5,896 nucleotides of DNA from SURF-43 sp964628985. Its GTDB lineage: Bacteria > Chloroflexota > Dehalococcoidia > UBA2979. Position numbers and translations under genes: made by a program. Under the pieces are notes generated by a model. It had not been told where the DNA came from, did no database searches, and was given only the letters and a program-made list of their open reading frames with translations. This document shows positions 1 to 5,687 of this stretch, one piece after another. The stretch is from the NCBI GenBank assembly GCA_964628985.1, contig CAZVNJ010000092.1, forward strand, positions 1 through 5,896, in the 5' to 3' direction. Positions within the stretch are counted from its first letter, which is position 1. Each line of letters opens with the position of its first letter.

Positions 1-300
1 CGCGGCTACCTCTTCCCGATCTCACACGGCGAGGGTCGCTATGTCGCGGATGAGGCGACGCTGCGCCTCCTTGAGGACACCGACCGCGTCGCCTTCCGCT
101 ACGGCACCGCCGATGGCCGGGTGACGCCCGAGGCGAATCCGAACGGCTCGCTGAACAACATCGCGGGCATCCTGAACGAGCGTGGCAACGTCCTCGGGAT
201 GATGCCTCACCCGGAACGCGCCTGTGAGCCGCTCCTCGGCAATGACGACGGCAACGCCATTTGGCGCGCCGTGCTCGAGTCGGTCGGCGTGCGGGCGTAA
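1..300 (+). CDS. purQ: PurQ, glutaminase subunit of FGAR amidotransferase (5' end cut by window)
   Basis: This is the last 99 residues of phosphoribosylformylglycinamidine synthase subunit I, which hydrolyses glutamine and passes ammonia to PurL in the fourth step of de novo purine synthesis (FGAR to FGAM) in the cytoplasm. The fragment opens with FPISHGEGRY (residues 5-14), continues with the PurQ-typical EANPNGS and NNIAGI stretch (residues 44-57), and has MPHPER at residues 68-73. In class I glutamine amidotransferases the His and Glu of that last motif complete the Cys-His-Glu triad; the nucleophile Cys lies upstream, outside the window. The frame is open from base 1 and ends in TAA at 298-300. 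A purS gene would be expected further upstream. The stop lies 6 nt from the convergent transporter gene. Family and subunit assignment are secure. Confidence 0.96.
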   Translation, partial: RGYLFPISHGEGRYVADEATLRLLEDTDRVAFRYGTADGRVTPEANPNGSLNNIAGILNERGNVLGMMPHPERACEPLLGNDDGNAIWRAVLESVGVRA

Positions 301-306
301 GCGACT

Positions 307-1215
307 TCAGCGGACCGGCGCTCGGTCCGGCCCCCGTTGCACGAGCGGTGGCGCGAACGCTCCGACGTAGACGCCGAGGACCACGAGTGCGGATCCGGCC
401 GCGAACAATGGGCGGACTGGCTCGTCCAGCAGCACGGCGGCGGCGAGCACGGTGACCAGGGGCATCAGCAGCAATGGATAGGACGCGGCACTCGCACTCC
501 AGCGCTCGATCACATAGAGCACGAGCATGAAGAGGCCGACCGAGCCGACGACGACCAGATAGGCGAGTGAAGCCAGCGTTCGCGTCTCACCAGGGAGATG
601 CCAGGATTCCGCCGCGAGGGCGGAGATCGCGCCGAGGATCACGGTCCCGACCAGCATTCCAATGGCGTTCGCACTGACGGGGTGCCCGACAGGGTATTTC
701 TTCACCACGATGCCGCTCGCCGCGATGCAGAAGGCAGACGCAAAGAGCGCCGCCATCGCCGCCACAGGCACCCCTCCACGCAGTTGGTCGCCAAAGACCA
801 CCACGATGCCAAGCGCTGCCACCACGGTGCCCCCGACGCGTTGCCAGTCGAACACCTCGAGCCCCACGGCGGCAGCGAGCAGGACGGTCAGGATTGGCGC
901 GGTCGAGATCATGACTTGTGCTGCCCCGGCTGGCGCACTGACGAGCCCCCAGTAGACGAAGGCATAGGCACCGGCGAAGTTGAGCAGCCCGTACGCGACC
1001 ACACTCAGAAGGGCCACCCCGCGCGGGAGCGGTGGCCGGCGCCAGGCCATCACCGCGAGGAGGACCATCGATGCGAGGCCGAAGCGCAGCGCCGCGCCCC
1101 AGAAGGGATCGAGATGGACATTGCCCACCCGGATCGCCACCGCATTCGACCCACCGCAGATCACGATGCCTGTCCAGGCGAGCAGAGTGGTCGAATCGGG
1201 GGTTGAGGTCTTCAC
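307..1215 (-). CDS. EamA/DMT-family membrane transporter, ten-helix type
   Basis: A 302-residue integral membrane protein of the drug/metabolite transporter superfamily, with two EamA repeats at about residues 11-141 and 150-287. Ten hydrophobic segments can be read at about 11-30, 37-57, 67-86, 92-116, 127-142, 149-171, 180-200, 214-236, 243-263 and 269-288, the usual number for the family. Supporting features are the APAGAAQVMISTAPILT segment in the first half (94-110), the SAASYPLLLMPLVTVLAA segment in the second (242-259), and LLDEP (262-266) just before the last helix, all typical of EamA proteins. Start choice: the frame stays open far upstream into antisense purL, but GTG at 1215 is preceded by AGGAGG at 5 nt and everything upstream lacks EamA character. 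The substrate cannot be told; members export amino acids, metabolites or drugs. It is divergent from purL and convergent with purQ. Confidence 0.9.
   Translation of the reverse strand: MKTSTPDSTTLLAWTGIVICGGSNAVAIRVGNVHLDPFWGAALRFGLASMVLLAVMAWRRPPLPRGVALLSVVAYGLLNFAGAYAFVYWGLVSAPAGAAQVMISTAPILTVLLAAAVGLEVFDWQRVGGTVVAALGIVVVFGDQLRGGVPVAAMAALFASAFCIAASGIVVKKYPVGHPVSANAIGMLVGTVILGAISALAAESWHLPGETRTLASLAYLVVVGSVGLFMLVLYVIERWSASAASYPLLLMPLVTVLAAAVLLDEPVRPLFAAGSALVVLGVYVGAFAPPLVQRGPDRAPVR
311..329. terminator. short hairpin at the purQ / transporter convergence
   Basis: A perfect 7-bp stem (CGGACCG with CGGTCCG) encloses a 5-nt loop, beginning 10 nt after the purQ stop and lying inside the last codons of the convergent transporter gene. 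There is no T-tract on either strand, so a classical intrinsic terminator is not shown. It could pause or end purQ transcripts in either direction. The only free intergenic space here is 6 nt, so any terminator must overlap the opposing coding sequence, and this is the best candidate seen. Confidence 0.3.
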
Positions 1216-1220
1216 GGATG

Positions 1221-1226
1221 CCTCCT
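1221..1226 (-). promoter_or_regulatory. ribosome binding site fixing the transporter GTG start
   Basis: On the minus strand AGGAGG lies 5 nt before GTG 1213-1215. It is a full Shine-Dalgarno match and rules out the long upstream extension of this reading frame. Confidence 0.8.
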
Positions 1227-1251
1227 GCCGGGGGCGTGGAGCCGCGAGTAT

Positions 1252-1273
1252 AGCGAGGCCCCCGCGCCTCGCT
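1252..1273. repeat. perfect 8-bp inverted repeat, operator or hairpin candidate
   Basis: AGCGAGGC and GCCTCGCT are separated by the 6-nt spacer CCCCGC. The repeat touches the TATACT element and occupies roughly the -12 to -35 interval of the putative transporter promoter, where a repressor would block polymerase. In a purL transcript starting upstream of it, the same sequence would form a stable leader hairpin, but no T-tract follows, only a C-rich run. Confidence 0.5.
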
Positions 1274-1328
1274 CCCCCCTCCCGCCGCCCGCTGCTACCC
1301 TCGACGCATCCTCCCCGTGAGTGGCATC

Positions 1329-1333
1329 GAGGT
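1329..1333 (+). promoter_or_regulatory. ribosome binding site fixing the purL GTG start
   Basis: GAGGT lies 5 nt upstream of GTG 1339-1341. An in-frame TAG at 1333-1335 blocks any earlier start, and the next in-frame ATG (1375) would remove 12 residues and has no better site. Confidence 0.65.
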
Positions 1334-1338
1334 AGCGC

Positions 1339-3552
1339 GTGGCGGTCGACGACCGAGCCCTGCAGCAGGTGGCCATGAGCCGCGAGGAGTACGGGCGCCT
1401 CGTCGACATGCTGGACCGCGAGCCCACCGAGGTCGAACTCGGCATGACCGGAGCGCTGTGGTCCGAGCACTGCGGCTATAAGCACTCGAAGCCACTGTTC
1501 CACTACTTCCCCACCACCGGCCCCTTCGTCCTTACCAAGGTGGGCGAGGAGAACGCCGGCGCCATCGACCTGGGCGACGGCTGGGTCTGCGTCTTCAAGA
1601 TGGAGTCCCACAACCACCCGAGCGCCCTTGAGCCGTACGAGGGCGCCGCCACGGGCGTCGGCGGCATCCTGCGCGACATCTTCGCGATGGGGATGCGCCC
1701 GGTGGCGCTACTCGACTCACTCCGCTTCGGGCCGCTGACGGACCGCAACAACCGACGGCTCTTCCGCGGCGTCGTGGCCGGCATCGGCGGGTACGGGAAC
1801 TGCGTCGGCGTCCCGACAGTGGGCGGCGAAGTGCAAATGGACCCCTCCTACAGCGGCAACCCGTTGGTGAACGCCATGGCCCTGGGTATTGGCCGTCGTG
1901 AGCACCTCCTCTCAGCGAAGGCTTCGGGGGTGGGCAACCCGCTCGTGCTCGTCGGCGCAGACACCGGGCGCGATGGCATCCACGGCGCGACCTTCGCCTC
2001 GGTCGAACTGTCCGAGGGGTCGGACGAGCACCGCCCGGCCGTGCAGGTCGGCAACCCGTTCATGGAGAAACTCCTGATGGAGGCGTGCTGTGAACTGGCC
2101 GAGCAGCACGGCGATTGGATCGAGGGTCTCCAGGACCTCGGTGCCGCCGGCCTCACCTCCTCGGCGGTCGAGGCGGCGAACCGCGCCGGGACCGGCATCG
2201 AGATCGACATCTCGCTCGTGCCGCGCCGCGCGCAAGGGATGAACGCCTACGAGGTGATGCTCTCCGAGTCGCAGGAGCGGATGCTCGTCATCCCGAAGGC
2301 AGAGCACCTCGACGATGTGCTCGCCCACTTCCGGCACTGGGAACTGCACGCGGACGTCATCGGCCACGTCACGGACGACCAGATGGCGACTGTCCGGGAC
2401 GGCGACACGGTGGTGGCGCGGATGCCCGTCAAGATCTTCGGAGACCCGCCGCAGTACCCGCCCGCCGGCCAGCGCCCCGCCCACCTCGACAGGCTGCAGG
2501 CGATCGACCCCGGTGCGCAACCGGACGTCGCTGACCCCTCGGCGGCGTTGCTCCGACTGCTCGGTTCCGAAAACATCGCCAGCCGGCGGTGGATCTACCG
2601 CCAGTACGACCACATGGTGCAGAACAACACCATCCTGCGGCCCGGCGGCGATGCTGCGGTCATCCGCGTGCGCGGCACATCGAAGGGCGTGGCCGCCGCG
2701 ACTGACTGCAACGCCCGGTTTCTCGCGCTCGACCCGCGCACGGGCGCGGCGATGGCCGTCGCCGAGGCCGCGCGCAACGTCGTCGCGACCGGCGCGACCC
2801 CGGCGGCGCTCACGGACTGCCTCAACTTCGGGAACCCGGAGAAGCCGGACGTCGCCTACCAACTGGAAGAGGCGATCATCGGTCTCTCCGAGGCGGCCCG
2901 CGTGCTGAACACGCCGGTGATCTCGGGCAACGCCTCGCTCTACAACGAAACCCCGAGCGGCGCCATCATGCCGACGCCCGGCATCGGCATGGTCGGCGTC
3001 ATTGAGGACGTCGCCAGGCACCTCACGATTGCGCCCCGCCCGGGCGACCTCCTCGTCCTCCTGGGTAGCCCCGTCGCGCAGCCGGCGTCGACGCTTGCCG
3101 GCTCTGAGTACCAGCACGTCATCCACGAGACGCTCGGTGGGCTGCCGTCGATCGATCTCAACCTTGAGGCGCGCGTGCAGCGCACCGTCCTCGACGCCCA
3201 CGCGCGAGGCCTGCTGAGCGCCGCCCACGACCTCGCGGACGGCGGGCTGGCGGTGGCGGTGGCGGAGATGTGCGTCGCGGCGGGGCACGGCATCACGGCA
3301 GGGGTCATCGATGTCGGTCCGCGGGTGGACGCCGCGCTTTTTGGAGAGGCGCCTTCCCGCTTCTTGGTCGGTGTGCGGGACGAAAACGCGGCCGCCACGC
3401 TCGCGGCGCTGGCCTTGACCGCGGGCGTAACCGCGACCCCGCTTGGCCGGATCGAGGGCGACACGATCGCCCTCGGGCCGATCGCGGTGGAGCTCGACAC
3501 CGCGCGTGGTGAGTGGGAGACCGGCCTCGAACGCGCGCTGCGGGAGGGCTAG
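1339..3552 (+). CDS. purL: PurL, FGAM synthase subunit II (small type)
   Basis: A 737-residue phosphoribosylformylglycinamidine synthase subunit II. It uses ATP and PurQ-derived ammonia to convert FGAR to FGAM in the cytoplasm. The length fits the small PurL of the PurS/PurQ/PurL complex (the Bacillus subtilis form is about 740), not the roughly 1300-residue single-chain enzyme. Visible motifs of the AIR synthase-like fold, present twice: WSEHCGYKHSKP (41-52) with the conserved His near the active site; SHNHPSALEPYEGAATGVGG (90-109) for nucleotide and metal binding; GGEVQMDPSYSGNP (162-175); QDLGAAGLTSS (265-275); ESQERML (310-316). The second half has ATDCNAR (454-460), LNFGNPEKPD (495-504), SGNASLYNET (529-538), PTPGIGMVG (545-553) and SAAHDLADGGLAVAVAEM (627-644). 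No frameshift or missing motif is seen. It starts with GTG. The last codons carry the ribosome binding site of the next gene. Unusually, it is separated from purQ by an opposing transporter gene. Confidence 0.97.
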   Translation: MAVDDRALQQVAMSREEYGRLVDMLDREPTEVELGMTGALWSEHCGYKHSKPLFHYFPTTGPFVLTKVGEENAGAIDLGDGWVCVFKMESHNHPSALEPYEGAATGVGGILRDIFAMGMRPVALLDSLRFGPLTDRNNRRLFRGVVAGIGGYGNCVGVPTVGGEVQMDPSYSGNPLVNAMALGIGRREHLLSAKASGVGNPLVLVGADTGRDGIHGATFASVELSEGSDEHRPAVQVGNPFMEKLLMEACCELAEQHGDWIEGLQDLGAAGLTSSAVEAANRAGTGIEIDISLVPRRAQGMNAYEVMLSESQERMLVIPKAEHLDDVLAHFRHWELHADVIGHVTDDQMATVRDGDTVVARMPVKIFGDPPQYPPAGQRPAHLDRLQAIDPGAQPDVADPSAALLRLLGSENIASRRWIYRQYDHMVQNNTILRPGGDAAVIRVRGTSKGVAAATDCNARFLALDPRTGAAMAVAEAARNVVATGATPAALTDCLNFGNPEKPDVAYQLEEAIIGLSEAARVLNTPVISGNASLYNETPSGAIMPTPGIGMVGVIEDVARHLTIAPRPGDLLVLLGSPVAQPASTLAGSEYQHVIHETLGGLPSIDLNLEARVQRTVLDAHARGLLSAAHDLADGGLAVAVAEMCVAAGHGITAGVIDVGPRVDAALFGEAPSRFLVGVRDENAAATLAALALTAGVTATPLGRIEGDTIALGPIAVELDTARGEWETGLERALREG
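3542..3547 (+). promoter_or_regulatory. ribosome binding site inside the end of purL for the next gene
   Basis: GGGAGG lies 9 nt before GTG 3557 and within the last purL codons, with the purL stop (3550-3552) between it and the start. This layout suggests translational coupling. Confidence 0.65.
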
Positions 3553-3556
3553 GCAG

Positions 3557-3940
3557 GTGGGCCAGGACGAGGACCGGATCGCGCTGCTGAGGCGTCTCTA
3601 CGACGCCTTCAACCGCCGCGACATCGACGCCGTCATCCCGATGCTCTCGCCCGACGTCGACTGGCCGAACATGATGGAACGCAGACGGGCGATCGGCCAC
3701 GACGAAGTCCGCGCCTACTGGACCTACCAGTTCTCCCAGGTCAACCCGAGCGTCGAGCCCGTGACGTTCGAGGTCGACGAAGACCGCATCCTCGTCGCCG
3801 TCCACCAGGTCATCCGCGCGCTGGACGGGAGCATCCGCAGCAACACCCACATTGCGCACGCCTATACCTTCGACGGTCCGCTGATCGCCTCCATGCACGT
3901 TTACGCGAACATGGACGATGCCTGGGCGGGCGAGAACTGA
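3557..3940 (+). CDS. SnoaL-like / NTF2-superfamily small protein
   Basis: A 127-residue soluble protein with no signal peptide or membrane segment. It has the shape of the SnoaL-like group of the NTF2 cone-fold superfamily: an N-terminal helix with LRRLYDAFNRRDIDAVIPML (11-30), an acidic and Trp-containing stretch SPDVDWPN (31-38), GHDEVRAYWTYQF (47-59), then beta strands including VAVHQVIRALDG (80-91) and HIAHAYTFDG (98-107), with an aromatic and Met-rich end. Many relatives are uncharacterised, while some are isomerases, cyclases or hydrolases; no specific activity can be assigned. GTG 3557 was chosen because it gives the family-sized protein and has GGGAGG at 9 nt; the frame remains open further upstream only as an overlap with purL. 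It starts 4 nt after purL and is followed by a hairpin, so it is probably the last gene of a purL operon. A purine role is inference only. Confidence 0.82.
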   Translation: MGQDEDRIALLRRLYDAFNRRDIDAVIPMLSPDVDWPNMMERRRAIGHDEVRAYWTYQFSQVNPSVEPVTFEVDEDRILVAVHQVIRALDGSIRSNTHIAHAYTFDGPLIASMHVYANMDDAWAGEN

Positions 3941-3961
3941 CGTCCGTCCCCGAACGAAGGA

Positions 3962-3991
3962 CGGAGGGTGCAGGCGAACCCGCACCCTCCG
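3962..3991. terminator. strong hairpin between convergent genes, probable bidirectional terminator
   Basis: A perfect 10-bp GC-rich stem (CGGAGGGTGC with GCACCCTCCG) encloses a 10-nt loop. It begins 22 nt after the stop of the SnoaL-like gene and lies 37 nt beyond the end of the opposing repeat-protein gene. The plus-strand tail has no T-run; the minus-strand tail (TCCTTCGTTC) is moderately T-rich. A second, mutually exclusive 6-bp hairpin (3944-3949 with 3959-3964) shares three bases of the left arm. Position and stability support termination, but the weak U-tract leaves this unproved. Confidence 0.6.
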
Positions 3992-4028
3992 CATCGTCAC
4001 TCGCGGTTCGTCACCACGAGGTGCTCGC

Positions 4029-5486
4029 TCAGTCGCGACGGCCCATCAGGCGGGCACCGCCCACTGTGACGAGGGCCATGGCGAGCAGACCCGCAAGCAT
4101 CCAGGCTGAGCCGTCACCGCCCTCGAAGCCGGCGTTACCGGTCTTCGCGGGTGCCGGGGCCACCTGCCCCAGCGTGGCAAGCGTCAGCACGCCCGTCCCG
4201 GAGGCCGGCACGGTGAGCGTCTGCGGCGCCGCGGTGCCATTCACGGTGAACGTGATCGTCTGGCCAGCGTTGGCGCAGGTGACCGGGACCGTCACATTCG
4301 TCGTGCCCGTGCTCGACAGCGTGGTGGTCGCGCACACCAGGTTGCCGACAACGACCGTCACCGTACCCGTGCCGGCTGGGAGGGTGATCGTGAGCGGGTT
4401 GGTGGCGGCGAGGCTGGAGAGCGCGAGCGAGCCGCTCGCCGTCGTGATCGTTGCCGGGACCGTGAGCGTCTGGGCGATGGCCACGTTGCTGCCACCCGTG
4501 AACGTCAGCGGGAGGCCCGGGACGCTACAGGCGGGTGCGAGGGTGACCGTGGTCGTGGCGGTCGGAGAGACCGCGGCGGTGCCACACACGATCGTGCCGC
4601 TCATGATGGTGATGATGCCCGTCGGGGCCAGCGGCAGCGTGACCCGCATGACCGCGGGGTCAAGGTTGGTGACGGTCAACGTCCCGCCACCGGTCGCCGA
4701 AATGGAGGGAGTCGCAGCGAGTTGTTGCCCCGCGGCGTTCGTGAAGGAGACCGTGCCGTTCGTCGCAGCACAGGTCGCGGGAAGCACCACGGTCGTCGTG
4801 GTCCCGGCAACGAGGGTTGCCGTGCCACAGACCTGGCCGTTGACGCGAATCGTGTAGACACCGGAGCCGGCCGGGAGGGTGACACTCGTCGGCGTGGCCG
4901 CGGTCAACCCGCTCAGCGTGAGCGTGCCACCGGCGGCGGGGACCGTCACCGTCGCGGTGAGGTTGCCACCCGGCGTGGTGAAGGAGACGACCGCGTTCGG
5001 CGTCGCACACGTGGCGGGAAGCGAAATGGTGGTGGTGGCGGTGCTGGACACAGTCGCCGTGCCACAGATCTGGCCGCCGACCACTGCGTTCACCGTGCCG
5101 CTGCCACCCGGCACGGCCGGGATGGTGATGGTGACCGCGTTCGTCGGGTTCAGGTTCGCCAGGACGAGCGTCCCGGTGCCGCTCGCCGGCACCGTCACGG
5201 TCGAGGCGAGGCCGACGGTACCGCTGGTAAACCTCACGACCGCGCCCGGGGTGGCGCAGCTGGCGGGGAGGGTCAGCGTGATGGTTGCCGTCGCGGAGAC
5301 CGTTCCGGCGGCACCACAATTCACGCCGTTCACGGTCGCCTGAATGGGGCCTGGAGGTCCGGAGGGGATGGTCACTGTCACGCCGGCGGTCTGGGCTGAG
5401 GCGGTGCTCATGACCAGTAGGGCGCAGACCGCGGCGGCGAGGACTGCTAGGGGCCGCTTCAGCGCCCCTCTCGGAGTCAGGTTCAA
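4029..5486 (-). CDS. exported five-repeat surface protein with cysteine pairs and C-terminal anchor signal
   Basis: A 485-residue Thr/Val/Ala/Gly-rich protein of unrecognised family. Residues 1-31 form a signal peptide: basic RGALKR, a hydrophobic core, and a signal peptidase I site after ASA (29-31). Residues 36-441 form five tandem repeats of 78-84 residues beginning at about 36, 117, 200, 280 and 364. Each runs VTIPAG-like, then beta-rich sequence with VCGTATV, 19-20 residues later PATCA, then FT...TVPA...G.LTL..L. Repeat cysteines fall at 57/77, 141/160, 220/239, 301/320 and 385/404. An Ala/Pro-rich linker leads to PAKTG (446-450), a hydrophobic helix (about 461-477) and the tail GARLMGRRD. 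This matches a sortase-type or membrane-anchored surface protein. The start is TTG with AAAGGA 8 nt upstream; no in-frame ATG precedes it and the signal peptide would be lost with later starts. Beta-sandwich adhesin or envelope-stalk roles are possible; function is unknown. It converges on the purL unit and is not part of it. Confidence 0.88.
   Translation of the reverse strand: MNLTPRGALKRPLAVLAAAVCALLVMSTASAQTAGVTVTIPSGPPGPIQATVNGVNCGAAGTVSATATITLTLPASCATPGAVVRFTSGTVGLASTVTVPASGTGTLVLANLNPTNAVTITIPAVPGGSGTVNAVVGGQICGTATVSSTATTTISLPATCATPNAVVSFTTPGGNLTATVTVPAAGGTLTLSGLTAATPTSVTLPAGSGVYTIRVNGQVCGTATLVAGTTTTVVLPATCAATNGTVSFTNAAGQQLAATPSISATGGGTLTVTNLDPAVMRVTLPLAPTGIITIMSGTIVCGTAAVSPTATTTVTLAPACSVPGLPLTFTGGSNVAIAQTLTVPATITTASGSLALSSLAATNPLTITLPAGTGTVTVVVGNLVCATTTLSSTGTTNVTVPVTCANAGQTITFTVNGTAAPQTLTVPASGTGVLTLATLGQVAPAPAKTGNAGFEGGDGSAWMLAGLLAMALVTVGGARLMGRRD
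4137..4151 (-). other. sorting-signal-like motif PAKTG
   Basis: Residues 446-450 of the repeat protein read PAKTG. They are followed by a Gly/Asp-rich spacer, a hydrophobic helix and a basic tail with RR, the order of a cell-wall sorting signal. The motif fits LPXTG or the class E sortase form LAXTG except at the first position, where Pro replaces Leu. Without a sortase gene in the window, plain membrane anchoring is equally possible. Confidence 0.5.
4164..5381 (-). repeat. five tandem repeats of about 240 bp inside the surface-protein gene
   Basis: Unit borders on the minus strand are about 5381-5139, 5138-4890, 4889-4650, 4649-4398 and 4397-4164. The protein repeats are diverged but keep a cysteine pair and the order of strands. 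DNA similarity is most evident between units 2 and 3 around their first cysteine, where the plus strand reads GTGCCACAG followed by a CTGGCCG block near 4822 and near 5059. The divergence suggests old duplications under selection for fold, with no sign of recent slippage. Confidence 0.8.
5394..5486 (-). other. signal peptide of the repeat protein
   Basis: Residues 1-31 have an n-region with Arg6, Lys10 and Arg11, a hydrophobic core (about 12-26) and TASA before Gln32, a standard signal peptidase I site. There is no lipobox at the cleavage site; the single Cys at 21 lies inside the core. Confidence 0.8.
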
Positions 5487-5494
5487 GGCCGGTT

Positions 5495-5500
5495 TCCTTT
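5495..5500 (-). promoter_or_regulatory. ribosome binding site for the TTG start of the repeat protein
   Basis: On the minus strand AAAGGA lies 8 nt before TTG 5484-5486. It decides in favour of a TTG start that places the signal peptide exactly at the N-terminus. Confidence 0.65.
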
Positions 5501-5523
5501 CGAGTGAATCCCGCCCAGGTCGT

Positions 5524-5541
5524 GGTTGATGTGTCTCAACC
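5524..5541. repeat. inverted repeat in the repeat-protein leader
   Basis: GGTTGA and TCAACC flank a 6-nt spacer. The position, 38-55 nt upstream of the TTG start, would suit either an operator or a hairpin in the 5' untranslated RNA. Confidence 0.4.
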
Positions 5542-5667
5542 TACATTTCAAATAGTGGCGTCTTGGCAACATGCCGCTACGCCATATCGCTATTCCATTC
5601 CGTCATCGAAGAAGGCGGTTCAACCCGCCCCGGATCGTGCCGCTTGGGGTGCGGTTCGATAGGCACA

Positions 5668-5679
5668 GAACATCTGTTT
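5668..5679 (+). promoter_or_regulatory. LexA/DinR-like box 1 overlapping the -35
   Basis: GAACATCTGTTT compared with the Gram-positive LexA (DinR) core GAAC-RNRY-GTTY departs at one position (C where a purine is expected). Its last two bases are the first two of the TTGACA -35. The same stretch also lies in a different palindrome (5671-5687), so the identity of the binding protein is uncertain. Confidence 0.4.
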
Positions 5680-5687
5680 GACAGATG
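5671..5687. repeat. perfect inverted repeat across the -35 element
   Basis: CATCTGT and ACAGATG are separated by TTG, and the right arm with the spacer contains the -35 hexamer. This is an alternative operator to the LexA-like reading of the same bases. Confidence 0.5.

Larger units (their letters stand above)
1216..1338. promoter_or_regulatory. divergent control region between the transporter gene and purL
   Basis: These 123 bp must hold the promoters of both divergent genes, because purL cannot be read from the purQ side without crossing an opposing gene. On the minus strand TATACT (1247-1252) matches five of six bases of the sigma70 -10 element and would give the transporter a leader of about 25 nt; no clear -35 is seen at the right distance. 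On the plus strand no convincing -10/-35 pair for purL was found. A GC-rich perfect inverted repeat (1252-1273) adjoins the minus-strand -10. No PurR box or purine riboswitch was recognised. Confidence 0.5.
5487..5667. promoter_or_regulatory. upstream region of the repeat-protein gene
   Basis: This gene-free stretch is visibly richer in A and T than the rest of the window, especially about 5525-5610, as expected of a promoter. It holds a 6-bp inverted repeat, GGTTGA and TCAACC, spaced by 6 nt (5524-5541), about 40 nt before the TTG start. On the minus strand TTGCCA (5564-5569) could be a -35, but no good -10 stands at the right distance, so the exact promoter is not fixed. A small hairpin with 5-bp arms (5614-5629) is also present. 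No RNA gene was recognised. Confidence 0.4.

Noticed and set aside
598..1206. 202-residue open frame on the plus strand
   Set aside because: Antisense shadow of the transporter, very rich in His, Arg, Asp and Gly, with no domain character.
1216..1617. N-terminal extension of the transporter frame by 134 residues
   Set aside because: It runs antisense through purL, is rich in Gly/Arg/His without EamA features, and the full AGGAGG before GTG 1215 marks the true start.
1912..3288. 458-residue open frame on the minus strand
   Set aside because: Antisense shadow of purL with low-complexity Arg/Val/Asp/Gly composition; purL is beyond doubt on the plus strand.
3305..4000. 231-residue open frame on the minus strand
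   Set aside because: Antisense to the end of purL and the SnoaL-like gene, with an Arg/Pro-rich C-terminus; it also crosses the probable terminator hairpin.
4021..4857. 278-residue Val/Thr-rich open frame on the plus strand, repeat-like
   Set aside because: It mirrors the repeats of the opposing gene. Only the minus strand gives a signal peptide, ribosome binding site, conserved cysteine pairs and a C-terminal anchor.
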